From Schleiferilactobacillus perolens DSM 12744 (GTDB lineage: Bacteria > Bacillota > Bacilli > Lactobacillales > Lactobacillaceae), in assembly GCF_001435585.1 (NCBI RefSeq), contig NZ_AZEC01000010.1:1-64000 (forward strand): a stretch of 64,000 nt of DNA, in the 5' to 3' direction. Every line of letters begins with the position of its first letter. The first letter of the stretch is position 1. Positions 1 to 7,706 of the stretch are shown one piece after another. The position numbers and the translations under genes were made by a program. The notes beneath the pieces were generated by a model that saw nothing but the letters and a program-made list of their open reading frames with translations, ran no database searches and was not told the origin of the DNA.

Positions 1-27
1 AGCGATGCGACGATTGAGTGGGAATAG
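1..27 (+). CDS. guaA: 3' end of GMP synthase gene (partial)
   Basis: Reading from base 1 gives SDATIEWE followed by TAG at 25-27. A C-terminus ending in TIEWE is typical of glutamine-hydrolysing GMP synthase, the last enzyme of GMP synthesis. Only nine codons, including the stop, are in the window. The guaA 3' end is a common integration target for ICEs and genomic islands, and an ICE integrase gene faces it from 1285 to 92. The stop is TAG here but would be TGA in the sequence flanking the right copy of the core, which suggests the ICE supplied the present stop codon. Identification rests on a short peptide and on context. Confidence 0.8.
   Translation, partial: SDATIEWE
16..25 (+). other. 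attL core of the ICE
   Basis: The 10-bp sequence GAGTGGGAAT in the last codons of guaA is repeated exactly at 49482-49491. The integrase gene lies 67 bp inside this copy. Position, matching copy and integrase support this as the left attachment core of an element of about 49.5 kb. Confidence 0.8.
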
Positions 28-85
28 ACAGAATTCGCTTATAAACGTTGACATATCAACGTTTTGATGACTGACTACCCCGCTC

Positions 86-113
86 GTGCAACTATCGTGC
101 AACTTCTGGTGCA
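86..113. repeat. Integrase arm-type repeats, left end
   Basis: GTGCAAC occurs at 86-92 and 97-103, followed by GGTGCAA at 109-115. The same pattern recurs at 1601-1620, and GTGCAAC copies lie near the right end at 49181 and 49369. Tn916-type integrases bind short arm repeats with their N-terminal domain, so these are candidate arm sites. They overlap the 3' end of int. Confidence 0.5.
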
Positions 114-1285
114 AGTCCAGCGGTAACACCGTTGTTTTGAACCTGCGCCACGTCTGATTTAGCGGTCGAAATTTCGACTAGACCATTCAGCCGTTTGGCG
201 GCCTCAAAGTTCATATTCGGATATAAATGCCCGTAAGTTCCGAGCGTCGTCTGAATATCTTCGTGGCCGAGGCGTTCTTTAATCACCAGTGGGTTCTCAC
301 CCAGACTGATCAATAGCGAAGCATGTGAATGCCGTAAAGCATGAACGCGGATGCGATGGACTCCTGCCAGAGCTGCATGCCGCTTGATGATTCGCATGAC
401 CAGATCCCGGCGAGTAGGAACGCCGTTGAACGATAGAACAAAATCAGTTTTACACTCAAGCGCTTGTGCTTTCTTCCAATCGGAGAGAAGCTCAAGCGTT
501 TTTGCATCCAGTGGAATCGTGCGATTGCTGGCTTTGGTCTTCGGTGTGGAGAAGGAGTAGTTCGTGTAGCTGCGTAACCACAGCGTCTTGTTGATCCGAA
601 CTGTGCCTTCCTCAAAGTCGATGTCGTCCCATTGCAGGGCGGTTGCTTCACCAATGCGCATACCAGTCATAAACAGAAACCAGAGAGTGAAGAAGCAGAA
701 GTGCTGGTAGAAGTCTTCGATATAGAAGGTCTTAATGACCGCCTCGAATTCTTCCTTCGTCCAGAAGTCCACTTGGTTCTTCACTTTCTTAACGTTGCCG
801 ACGGTCTTGGTGGGGTTCTCATTCATGAAGCCGAGTACAATGGCTCGTTGAAAGACGCGTGATAGCATGCATTGGACTAAGCGAGTGTAACTTTTACTTA
901 CTTGACAGGTCATTTGGTTCTGCCATTTCTGTATGTCCACCGGCTTAATCTTGTCCATGTACATGTGCTCAAACATCTTGAAGTGCTTCAAACTGGAACG
1001 CCGACTGTCGTAGGTTTGCGGCTTCACTTGGTTCTTGTACCACGGAAGAAAGAATTCTTCCCAGAATTGTTTGAATTGAATGTGTTGTTGGTCACGTTCC
1101 GCGACAACTTTCTCTACACTGCCACCGACCATTTCCTTGTAGGCTTTGCGTGCATCACGACGTGTCGTGAAGCCACCAACCTGCTTCTGGATCTTCTCGC
1201 CTGTTTTAGGGTCAACACCGAGGTAGGCGCGGAAGTAGAAAGTACCATTCTTGCGTGTTTTGATTGGGTCTTTAGTTGTAGCCAT
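92..1285 (-). CDS. int: ICE integrase, Tn916-type tyrosine recombinase
   Basis: This 397-residue site-specific recombinase should integrate and excise the ICE at the 3' end of guaA. The N-terminal ~65 residues form the basic arm-binding domain, residues ~70-160 the SAM-like core-binding domain, and the catalytic domain follows. Visible catalytic residues are R210 (in TGMRIGEA), H315 and R318 (HALRH), H341 (LGHEDIQTT) and nucleophile Y351. Length and layout match Tn916 Int. It lies 3 bp downstream of the DUF3173 gene on the same strand, as xis and int do in Tn916, and is convergent with guaA. It ends about 65 bp from the attL core. No frameshift or missing residue is seen. Confidence 0.95.
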   Translation of the reverse strand: MATTKDPIKTRKNGTFYFRAYLGVDPKTGEKIQKQVGGFTTRRDARKAYKEMVGGSVEKVVAERDQQHIQFKQFWEEFFLPWYKNQVKPQTYDSRRSSLKHFKMFEHMYMDKIKPVDIQKWQNQMTCQVSKSYTRLVQCMLSRVFQRAIVLGFMNENPTKTVGNVKKVKNQVDFWTKEEFEAVIKTFYIEDFYQHFCFFTLWFLFMTGMRIGEATALQWDDIDFEEGTVRINKTLWLRSYTNYSFSTPKTKASNRTIPLDAKTLELLSDWKKAQALECKTDFVLSFNGVPTRRDLVMRIIKRHAALAGVHRIRVHALRHSHASLLISLGENPLVIKERLGHEDIQTTLGTYGHLYPNMNFEAAKRLNGLVEISTAKSDVAQVQNNGVTAGLAPEVAR

Positions 1286-1288
1286 GTT

Positions 1289-1537
1289 TTATTTCTCCTT
1301 TGTTGCTTTGGAGTGCATGGTTTTGGCGAGTTCCGCCAACGTGCGCGTGCTAATTTGGAGACCCAGTATTTCTTCAACAGCAGTTACCGGTACGCGTCCG
1401 AGCTTCGGGCTTTTGTAGTAGGGAACACCTTTGCGTACCATCAGCAGCTTAGCGCGTCTAATAATGTCCTGTGCGCGTGAGGCACCATACCCAAGAGCAA
1501 CCAGTTCGTGTTTCGTCATCGTGATCACGTGAACCAT
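1289..1537 (-). CDS. DUF3173-type small protein, probable excisionase/integrase partner
   Basis: A basic protein of about 82 residues starting MVHVITMTKHELVALGYGAS. The ATG at 1537 is chosen because AAAGGAG lies 6 bp upstream; an in-frame ATG 24 bp further up lacks a good site. DUF3173 proteins occur immediately upstream of Tn916-like integrase genes in Gram-positive ICEs, in the position of xis. The fold looks helical (TKHELVALGYGASRAQDIIRRAK, then a second half TAVEEILGL), consistent with a DNA-binding excision factor. The excision role is inferred from position and has not been shown for this protein. Confidence 0.75.
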   Translation of the reverse strand: MVHVITMTKHELVALGYGASRAQDIIRRAKLLMVRKGVPYYKSPKLGRVPVTAVEEILGLQISTRTLAELAKTMHSKATKEK

Positions 1538-1600
1538 ATTCTTCTCCTTTCCGGGGAGCACGGATCGTACCGATGCTCCAGTCTACCATCCAAAAGTTAC

Positions 1601-1620
1601 GTGCAACAATACCTGGTGCA
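1601..1620. repeat. Second integrase arm-type repeat
   Basis: GTGCAAC at 1601-1607 is followed by CTGGTGCA at 1613-1620, the same pair seen at 97-113 with slightly different spacing. The surrounding stretch 1562-1825 holds no convincing gene and lies between the excisionase-like gene and the regulatory genes. It is the likely site of the promoter for the minus-strand excisionase-integrase pair. Confidence 0.4.
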
Positions 1621-1825
1621 AAAAACAATACGTGTTTCGTCATCATTCAGCCCGGTTCCAACCGGCTATCGAGGATTTTAAAGAGAGCCTCTCTCCCTTG
1701 TTTCGTCAGGGTGACGTGCAAGTATCCAGCCTACTGGTTAATCGCTCGCTCGTGAGAGGTCATGGCGTTGTGAGGCCTACGTTGCTGAACGATGCCATTC
1801 AGTTGTCAAAGAACGTTGGCGGGAA

Positions 1826-1877
1826 AATAAAAACCCGCTTCGTATATACAGACAACGAAAGCGGGGTGAAATGAAAG
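1826..1877 (-). terminator. Terminator after the sigma/HTH pair
   Basis: On the minus strand the stem CCCCGCTTTCG...CGAAGCGGG is followed by TTTTTATTTT. It lies just downstream of the stop of the Orf8-like gene at 1894. In Tn916, read-through between these regulatory genes and xis-int is part of the control of excision. Confidence 0.7.
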
Positions 1878-1893
1878 AGATGGCGAAAAAAGT

Positions 1894-2145
1894 TTATGTT
1901 TTTTTCTGACCGATTTTTTTTGAAGACATTGCAAGGTGCTTCTCAACATCGAAACACTTTGCAATGTAAATCAGTTTGATTTGAAGCTCTTGCCTCAAAT
2001 CCGGATCAATATGCCGGTGCCCGTATCTGGCCTCGTAGTCAATAACACGACCAAATAATTCAAGCAAGAGCGTAATAGCGTTGTTGTCGTCCTCCTGAAC
2101 TGCTAAAATAACCGGTACTAGGTTATCAATCTCTGAGTAATGCAT
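1894..2145 (-). CDS. Orf8-like helix-turn-helix regulator of the ICE
   Basis: A protein of about 83 residues resembling the conjugative-transposon HTH family of Tn916 Orf8. The ATG at 2145 is preferred because GGAGG lies 8 bp before it. An alternative ATG at 2166 overlaps the sigma factor stop as TAATG and adds seven residues. It is co-transcribed with the sigma-like gene upstream. In Tn916 the equivalent Orf7/Orf8 pair acts on transcription that extends through xis-int and, in the circular form, into the transfer genes. The same role is inferred here. Confidence 0.75.
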   Translation of the reverse strand: MHYSEIDNLVPVILAVQEDDNNAITLLLELFGRVIDYEARYGHRHIDPDLRQELQIKLIYIAKCFDVEKHLAMSSKKIGQKKT

Positions 2146-2165
2146 CGAATATGCCTCCGCATCCA

Positions 2166-2564
2166 TTACAGGTTTGTGTATGCTACCCGAATTCGTTTTA
2201 GTGCACGCTGACGCCGATAATTAATTCCTTGACTTGTTTTGCCACTACGGTTGCCAATTTCGACGTCGTTGAGTTCGCCATAATAATATTGATATAAGAC
2301 CGTTTTATCTGTCGAAGAAAGGGTGGAAACTGCTCTTGATAATTTCTCACTTTCGATGAAGTCTTCAAGATGCTCGATTTCCTCATCGGTCAACCTGAAT
2401 TCATCGAGATGATAGGAATCTTCGATTTCTTCCAGTATCCAGGCCTCCAGTGGTATTTCCTTGATTTGCCGAAGAGAGGCCTTATACCGATTGATTCGTT
2501 CATTTTTGAGGGCTTGTTGTACATAGCAAATAAACATTCGCGTCACTTCTTGCTCACTACTCAT
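2166..2564 (-). CDS. Orf7-like sigma-70 family factor of the ICE
   Basis: This 132-residue protein ends in a sigma region 4-like helix-turn-helix (KTVLYQYYYGELNDVEIGNRSGKTSQGINYRRQRALKRIR, residues ~90-128). Tn916 Orf7 has the same size and position. GAGGAGG precedes the ATG at 2564. It is the first gene of a two-gene unit with the HTH gene, coupled by a TAATG overlap. It probably turns on excision and transfer transcription from an ICE promoter. No TetM leader control region is present upstream, so the induction signal is unknown. Confidence 0.85.
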   Translation of the reverse strand: MSSEQEVTRMFICYVQQALKNERINRYKASLRQIKEIPLEAWILEEIEDSYHLDEFRLTDEEIEHLEDFIESEKLSRAVSTLSSTDKTVLYQYYYGELNDVEIGNRSGKTSQGINYRRQRALKRIRVAYTNL

Positions 2565-2627
2565 TGGGTTATCCTCCTCGTCTGATTTATTGGGCTACAT
2601 AATTCCAGACAAATTTTCTGGTCACTT

Positions 2628-2747
2628 ATGAAAGCGATTTCTAAATATTTCTTTGACGAATTACCTGAATTACCTGATGGAGAATTGCTGCACGAAAAAA
2701 ATCGACCGGTAGCAGTGAATGCATACAGGTCAATTCTTAATCAATAG
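2628..2747 (+). CDS. Possible small ORF (39 aa)
   Basis: ATG at 2628 opens a 39-codon frame (MKAISKYFFDELPELPDGEL...) ending at TAG 2745-2747. No clear ribosome site precedes it and no family is recognised. It stands at the left edge of the cargo, among gene remnants, and may itself be a fragment. Confidence 0.2.
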   Translation: MKAISKYFFDELPELPDGELLHEKNRPVAVNAYRSILNQ

Positions 2748-2806
2748 CTTATGAAATCAGTGTTTTGAGCTGTTCGTGGGAGAGATTCTTATCGAGAGGA
2801 TGGTGG

Positions 2807-3070
2807 TCATTCGGAAACAACCCGGTAGTAGATATTTCGGGTCAGTTTGTAGACAAGAACGTATACTAGCGCCAGAATGGCTAATGTAATCAGCGAGACA
2901 TTGAGGAAGAAGTACCAGTTTGTGAGACCGAAGACGCGTAGCAGACGCTGAACAAAGGGTAATGCAACGCCAACGTGAATGATGGCAACTAGTAAGGGCA
3001 AATAGAACACCGTCAATAATTGGCTGTTAATTGTTCGGTGAACTTCTCGTCTGTTATGAAGTGACCCTTG
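2807..3070 (-). pseudogene. C-terminal remnant of an ABC transporter permease
   Basis: The minus-strand peptide REVHRTINSQLLTVFYLPLL, followed by ALPFVQRLL and a long hydrophobic helix, matches the C-terminus of FtsX/BceB-type permeases, which place a REVHRTI motif before the last transmembrane helices. Residues upstream of about 3070 are not in frame with any permease sequence, so only about the last 85 residues survive. An overlapping frame (3022-3138 region) gives a 38-residue peptide with no recognised family. The fragment marks old cargo or a deletion scar beside the ICE regulatory genes. Confidence 0.5.
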
Positions 3071-3432
3071 TCAAGCCCCAATTTATCAATTTCAACGGTA
3101 TTAATAAGCTCCAGAATGCATTTGTCCATCGATGATTAACCACTCTGTTATTCGTGAGTTGGTTACCAACAGGTTAATGGTTCATTCGAAGGCAATATAA
3201 TCTAGAAACGTGGATCACAAACTGATGAATCAACTTGCACGGCCAATGTTTGTTGATTGGTTTGTGCCAGAATAGGCGCAACGTATGTTGCCAGACCTTT
3301 GTATTCTGGGACTTATTGATACCGTTGAGATTAACCTGATACTTTCATCGTTCTGTAGCCCCATCATCCTGAACAACGGTTTTTAACTTGGTTTTGTGTT
3401 GCTTTTGAACTTAGACTAGTGTGCCTGTTTCG
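3071..3432. other. Intergenic stretch without recognisable gene
   Basis: I see no gene, RNA or clear repeat here. Short minus-strand peptide stretches (for example GLATYVAPILAQTNQQTLAVQVD) hint at a decayed coding region, but they have no start or recognised family. Confidence 0.4.
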
Positions 3433-3493
3433 ATCTAAAAAGGGTCTAGCATCTCCAGTGTTGATTACTACCAACACCAAAAATTCTAGACCC
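3433..3493 (+). repeat. 61-bp repeat, left copy (ISL3-like end)
   Basis: This 61-bp sequence is identical to 27462-27522 and in the same orientation. It contains a 52-bp unit bounded by GGGTCTAG and CTAGACCC, with an internal CCAGTGTTG/CCAACACC arm. The end reading GGGTCTAGAATTTTTGGTG on the minus strand also occurs at 5968 next to an ISL3 transposase fragment. This suggests these are solo ends of an ISL3-family element. The two identical copies bracket the defence cargo. Confidence 0.75.
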
Positions 3494-3515
3494 AGAAATT
3501 TAATAAACGATTTTA

Positions 3516-3560
3516 GCTCGTCCTGTGACCTCTACCAAAGTTACACAGGGCGGCTTTTTT
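3516..3560 (+). terminator. Terminator overlapping toxin 3' end
   Basis: On the plus strand CCTGTG (3522-3527) pairs with CACAGG (3544-3549), followed by CGGCTTTTTT. It lies at the 3' end of the minus-strand holin-like toxin. Overlapping convergent terminators are usual for type I toxin genes and their antisense RNA, so an antitoxin RNA may end here. Confidence 0.55.
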
Positions 3561-3648
3561 ATTTGTGGTGCTTGTCGATATAGCTGAGGAGCGCGATTAA
3601 AAACGTGCCAAACAGCAACATCAACGAGAGTGTCTGGAAGACGCTCAT
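3559..3648 (-). CDS. Type I toxin, holin-like small peptide
   Basis: A 29-residue protein with one hydrophobic helix and a charged tail: MSVFQTLSLMLLFGTFLIAL then LSYIDKHHK. Small putative holin-like toxins of lactobacilli and related Gram-positives share this plan (MSVFQTL, membrane helix, Y-I-D/E, basic end). AGGAAGG lies about 10 bp before the ATG at 3648. Such toxins insert in the membrane and are normally silenced by an antisense RNA. The plus-strand terminator at 3516-3560 and the unannotated plus strand through this gene fit such an RNA. It could help retain the ICE. The antitoxin RNA is inferred, not seen. Confidence 0.7.
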   Translation of the reverse strand: MSVFQTLSLMLLFGTFLIALLSYIDKHHK

Positions 3649-3931
3649 TGACTGTGAAACCTTCCTGAAGATTATTCCATGTTCCCATGGGCCTCACCTC
3701 GCAAGGGAAAAGACAGCCACCGCCCTTAAAACTTCCTGCGTAATCTATTATACAGGTGAATTAAGTATTGACCAAGCACAACAAAAATTAAGTCATGGAG
3801 TTTCATAGGATCCTAAATTGATCAAATTAAGAATCAGCAAAACATCTTTTGTAGATACCCTTTTTTAAGTTCTTGGAGTTTTTCAAGCTTACGCTGATTG
3901 GCAGCGATAAGATGATCAGTCAAAAACAAGA

Positions 3932-5123
3932 GCCCCAGTTTACAATTCAAGTGCAACACCCTGACGACTAGACCATAAAGGCCATGAAGACCATGAAGAC
4001 CTATTCTTGTTAGTGCTAGCTAAACAAGAAAGCAGGAATCTTCATGACCCACTCTCAGACTAACACCCACAAGCATTACCAACAACTCAGTTTTAGCGAC
4101 CGTGCTACAATTCAGGCCCTTCAGGCTGCTGGTGACACCGCGACCGTGATTGCACAGAAGCTTCATCGCAGTAAAGCGACAATCTCACGAGAAATCACGC
4201 GTGGATCTGTAACTCAGCTCGACTCGAAGCGTCACTCGCATCAAGTCTATCTTGCGGAAACTGCCCAAGCCATGCACGACCGTAAACGCGATAGAACCGG
4301 TCACTACGCCTTTCTTAAGACCGGCCGTGCGTTCTTCAAGGCTCTCGCCAGGAGCTTACTCGTAAGCCGCGCGTACACAGCGTTGATAGCTTCGTACACT
4401 TCTATCGCGACCAGGGCAAGGCTTGCCCTTCAACGACAACTGTGTATCGCTACATCGACGCCGGGCTGCTTGAGCTAGACAACATGACACTTCCCAAGAA
4501 GCTCCGACGCCGCATCAAAGGCTATAAGAACGCCCACAAGCGCAAGAATAAGAAGATATACGGCGACTCAATCGAGTTGCGTCCTGCGGCCGTGAATGAC
4601 CGCACAGGCGTGGGGCATTGGGAAGGCGACTTGGTCAAAGGTATTCGCTTAGCTGATGAGCCAGCATTAATGACGCTCACAGAACGGTACAGCCGGACTG
4701 AGATCATCGTCAAGATTCCTGACTATCATGCGGGCACCTGCCTTAAAGCCTTGCAGGACACGATCGACGACTACGGGGCCAAGGAATTTGAGAGTATCAC
4801 TTTTGACAATGGTTCCGAGTTTGCCAAGTTATCAGAGATTGTTGGAACCCAGATTTACTTCGCACATCCGTACTCGCCTTGGGAGCGTGGCACAAACGAG
4901 AACGCCAATGGACTGCTTAGAGAATTCTTCCCGAAAGGGAAGTCTCTAAGAGCAGTTACCCTGGTTGAAATTCAAGCAGTCCAATCCGCACTGAACCATC
5001 GTCCCAGACGTATTCTGAACTATCTTCGCCCATGCGATTACTACCGATGCATGGCGTAACAGCCTAGACCACTATCAAGAATTCGTTATCATCGTTGCAC
5101 TTGACTTGAAAATTGAGGATCAA
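3932..5123 (+). mobile_element. IS30-family element, copy 1 (degenerate)
   Basis: An element of about 1.19 kb with imperfect terminal inverted repeats of about 25 bp, both ending inward in TCAAGTGCAAC. It is flanked by 13-bp direct copies of TCAAAAACAAGAG at 3919-3931 and about 5123-5135, and it interrupts the hsdS remnant exactly there. Long target duplications are unusual but known for some IS30 relatives. The transposase gene is frameshifted. Confidence 0.8.
4044..5059 (+). pseudogene. IS30-family transposase, frameshifted
   Basis: The first part (4044 to about 4350) encodes the N-terminal HTH region (LSFSDRATIQALQ, AQKLHRSKATISREI). After a one-base loss near 4350 the frame continues as QELTRKPRVHSVDSF and YRYIDAGLLELDN to 5059. 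That part carries the DDE catalytic core (GHWEGDLVKG, TFDNGSEFAK, ERGTNENANGLLREFFPKG). The two parts together would make a normal IS30 transposase of about 335 residues. The break lies inside the coding sequence and no slippery heptamer is obvious, so I read it as inactivation. Confidence 0.85.
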
Positions 5124-5335
5124 AAACAAGAGTTGTTCAATGTATTTTTGTTCTTTTTCATCTGGAAAGATTGAAAAATACTTTTGAACTTTATCATAGT
5201 TTATCCCAAATACTTTTAAACCAGTTCCAACTTTATAAACATAATGTCTAAAGCTTGGTGATAAAAAAAGATATAAGTAATAAACGGGATCTCCATACTT
5301 AAGACGAATAGCTATTGTATGTAGTGGCTGTTTAA

Positions 5336-5830
5336 TTAGGCCACTAGATTAATCGGTAACCGGCGGCTCGCGTGTGGATGAATATTAGCCGTTAAAATAC
5401 GCTGAACTGAGTTTGTCGAAATACCGGTGAGACTGGCGATAGTCTTAGCCGGGAGTGATTTACTGGCTAGCTTCAGCACATGAGTCGCTAGTCCGTGACC
5501 GATGGCGTGGTTGGTTGATACCACTGGAGTGGTGGCCGTACAAGTGCTATGGCAGTTACTACAACGCCAGCGTTGCTTGTTTAGCTCTAGAATTACGGGC
5601 CGGTCTATGGGTCCTGCAATGTGGACATGAGTGAGCTTGTGTCCGTTAGGGTGCAACGTATTGTATCCACAGCTGGGATAGCGCCTGAGTGTGTAGGTAA
5701 GCTCTGCCTGGATGACCAAATACTTTTTGCGACCCGAGCCCCGACCATGAAATTCCTCACGAGTACCGAACACCTGAATGTTTGTGTCTGTAATTCCCAG
5801 TAATTTAAGTGTATTATCTGGTTGAGACAT
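5336..5830 (-). pseudogene. ISL3-family transposase, N-terminal fragment
   Basis: This fragment of 164 residues starts [20 protein letters not shown] and contains the N-terminal zinc-finger region of ISL3 transposases ([32 protein letters not shown]) and an HTH ([19 protein letters not shown]). A full transposase is over 400 residues; the catalytic DDE part is missing because the gene joins the hsdS remnant at about 5336. Its upstream IS end is at 5915-5968. Confidence 0.85.
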
Positions 5831-5914
5831 CTATTCCTACCCCGCTTATCTTGAGTTTCGTCGCTTAAAGCATAGCACTAGGGAGGCTTAGATGCCTTTT
5901 TTTGTTATTAAAAA

Positions 5915-5968
5915 GGGCCTAGTACTTTTGGAATGGAAATACTTTCCAACACCAAAAATTCTAGACCC
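5915..5968 (-). repeat. ISL3-type terminal repeat, third related copy
   Basis: This repeat is bounded by GGGCCTAG and CTAGACCC. It shares its outer ~22 bp (CCAACACCAAAAATTCTAGA then CCC) with the 61-bp repeats at 3433 and 27462, while the inner sequence differs. It lies 85 bp upstream of the ISL3 transposase fragment, so it is probably the left end of that IS. Confidence 0.65.
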
Positions 5969-6089
5969 AAATTTACCAAATACAATGGCCATTCCAAATA
6001 CAGATACAATTTGGAACATTCGGAGAATGGTTAAGAGGGTCCAGAAATATTTTGAAAAATATGGGCCCTTAGTTTTCCAGGGGGTTTAG

Positions 6090-6383
6090 GTTCGTGCACC
6101 GAAGGCTCTTGGGGAGATTGACTATATGACAAATCGTGAGTTGATTGACTTAAAGGTGTCCTCACACCAACCCAATAAGACGCAGACCTTTCAAGTTCTG
6201 ATGTATTATCTGATGGCATACTATAGTGGCGAACCGCAGTTTCGAGCAATTCAGTATTTAACTCTGCTCAATCCTAGACGAGGTATTGCTTATCGAGTAG
6301 CCGTCAATGAACTTTTCGCCGGTGCCGTTGGCATTGTGAGTAAAGGAATTCTTGGATTTCCAGATTCTCCACGGGATATGTGA
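6090..6383 (+). pseudogene. PD-(D/E)XK nuclease-like fragment
   Basis: Reading from 6090 gives VRAPKALGEIDYMTNRELID followed by LKVSSHQPNKTQTFQVLMYY and NPRRGIAYRVAVNELFAGAV, ending at 6383. The pattern GEIDYxTxxELIDLKVS resembles the D-(x)n-D/E-x-K core of PD-(D/E)XK nucleases, and QVLMYYLM resembles the helix that follows it. There is no proper N-terminus: a stop lies at 6087, and the ATG at 6126 would begin inside the active-site strand. I read it as the C-terminal remnant of a nuclease or restriction gene just upstream of BREX. The exact family is not recognised. Confidence 0.55.
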
Positions 6384-6514
6384 AAAGTCTGATGGGACGC
6401 ACGATTTAGCCGTCCATCTGGTATACTAAGTCCAAACGAGTAAAATGTATTTTGACACACATGTAAACGATTCACAAGTGACTTTTTCACATTTCACAAG
6501 CAAGGAAGGTAGAC
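6384..6514 (+). promoter_or_regulatory. Upstream region of the BREX operon
   Basis: This 130-bp gap must hold the operon promoter. A TATACT hexamer at 6422-6427 and a TTGACA at 6452-6457 are visible, but neither has a well-spaced partner. TTCACAAG is repeated at 6471-6478 and 6493-6500, which may be an operator. AAGGAAGG at about 6502-6509 is the ribosome site of brxA. Confidence 0.4.
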
Positions 6515-7114
6515 ATGAAACGAATATCGGCCGGAGCGGTTAAATTCCAGTTTTGGTTCACAGAATTTGTTCAAGCAATGGGTATGGCTAACGATAACGA
6601 TGATTTCACAGTGTTGCGCCAACAGATCCTGGCAGAGAATACGTTCCATGCCTCCTCCCATGCCCGGCTGATCACCACGACCGGTGTGGTTTTACGGCGC
6701 GTGGGCTCACTCACGCCAGCGATGCGGGCACTCTTTGATCAGCTCGATCCAGTCAATCAGCGCATTATGAATCTTATCGCCATCATGAATACGGAGCAGT
6801 TGATGTATGCCTTCATGTATGACGTCTTCCGTCCGGAACTAATCCTGGGTGACCGACAGATTGAAGCTTACGAAATGGCAGCTTTTTTTAAGAAACTGCC
6901 GTTGACGCATAAAGAGGCTGCCCATTGGACCGAGGAAACATTGAGGAGACTGCAGTCCACTGTGGCGCAGTATCTGCGCCGGGCCCAAATCGTTAAGGAC
7001 TACAAGGACACACTGGTGGTTGAAAACTATTTGCTCGATGAGCGCTTGGCAGACCGGCTGCGCGAAGAAAACCACTTGGATTACTTAGCAATCCTGACGG
7101 GGAGGACGTCGTAA
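6515..7114 (+). CDS. brxA: BREX protein BrxA (DUF1819)
   Basis: A 199-residue protein at the head of a type 1 BREX operon, matching the size and position of BrxA (DUF1819 family). AAGGAAGG is about 6 bp before the ATG. BrxA is a small, mostly helical protein; structural work on homologues reports DNA binding, but its step in BREX is unsettled. It contains RISAGAVKFQFWFTEFVQAM near the N-terminus. The stop overlaps the brxB start as TAATG, so the two are translationally coupled. No defects are seen. Identification rests on family resemblance and on the invariant gene order brxA-brxB-brxC-pglX-pglZ-brxL. Confidence 0.9.
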   Translation: MKRISAGAVKFQFWFTEFVQAMGMANDNDDFTVLRQQILAENTFHASSHARLITTTGVVLRRVGSLTPAMRALFDQLDPVNQRIMNLIAIMNTEQLMYAFMYDVFRPELILGDRQIEAYEMAAFFKKLPLTHKEAAHWTEETLRRLQSTVAQYLRRAQIVKDYKDTLVVENYLLDERLADRLREENHLDYLAILTGRTS

Positions 7115-7695
7115 TGGTACCACTGAAGAAGAAGTTTCAGGACTTGCGGGAAAAGATCCAAACGCAGTCATTTCAAGAGAATCGGGGCCTGTCGAACGAG
7201 GTTGGTTACTATATTTTCGATTATGATCCCGAGAAAGAACTATATGTCCGCGGCGAAATTGGCGATATTATCCGCCAAGAAAAAGCGGCGCCCACGGGTG
7301 TCACCATTCAAGTGTTCGACCTGTTCACCATCATGTTGACGATTGTTGATCAGTTCGGCTACCGGGAAGCATTCATTGATCTGGAAAAAAGTAATGGTAT
7401 CACCCAAGTGATTGACTGGATGAACAACATCATGGAGATGAACGAGGAACACAACCTAGTGGTGCAGTATATCAGCGACCATTTGAACAAAGATGGTCCC
7501 ACCATCGTGTTCATTACCGGTGTTGGGCAGGTTTATCCAATTATCCGGGCCCACAAGGTGTTGAACACCATGACCCAGGTCATTGACCAAATTCCGGTCA
7601 TGATGTTCTATCCAGGTAATTACAACAGTGTGCGGTTGCAGGCCTTCGGGGAGCTGCAGGAAGACAACTACTACCGCGCGTTTCATTTCGAATAG
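7114..7695 (+). CDS. brxB: BREX protein BrxB (DUF1788)
   Basis: A 193-residue protein of the DUF1788 family, the second gene of type 1 BREX. It starts at the ATG overlapping the brxA stop. The centre carries VIDWMNNIMEMNEEHNLVVQ and the C-terminal half IVFITGVGQVYPIIRAHKVL, a pattern of a RecA-like or PglZ-interacting fold without a Walker motif. BrxB is required for BREX in systems tested, but its activity is unknown. It ends 11 bp before brxC, with GGGGAG between as ribosome site. Confidence 0.9.
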   Translation: MVPLKKKFQDLREKIQTQSFQENRGLSNEVGYYIFDYDPEKELYVRGEIGDIIRQEKAAPTGVTIQVFDLFTIMLTIVDQFGYREAFIDLEKSNGITQVIDWMNNIMEMNEEHNLVVQYISDHLNKDGPTIVFITGVGQVYPIIRAHKVLNTMTQVIDQIPVMMFYPGNYNSVRLQAFGELQEDNYYRAFHFE

Positions 7696-7706
7696 GGGAG
7701 ATAACA

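Larger units (their letters stand above)
3834..5330 (-). pseudogene. hsdS: C-terminal fragment of type I restriction specificity subunit, split by IS30
   Basis: The minus strand from about 5320 to 5124 reads IRLKYGDPVYYLYLFLSPSF, then RHYVYKVGTGLKVFGINYDK and VQKYFSIFPDEKEQKYIEQL. After removal of the IS30 at 3932-5123 it continues in frame at 3931 with TDHLIAANQRKLEKLQELKK, GYLQKMFC and a stop at 3834. This is the second target-recognition domain end and the C-terminal helix of an HsdS subunit, whose C-termini typically read QRKLEKLQxLKKGxLQKMF. The 5' end is cut by an ISL3 fragment at about 5330. No hsdR or hsdM is present, so this is a remnant of a lost type I system. Confidence 0.85.

Noticed and set aside
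3500-3697. 65-aa minus-strand frame over the toxin gene
   Set aside because: It has no ribosome site or family signal; the frame beside it encodes the 29-aa holin-like toxin with a good site.
4044-5059. Programmed frameshift in the first IS30 transposase
   Set aside because: IS30 transposases are normally a single frame, and no slippery heptamer with a structure is evident at the break near 4350.
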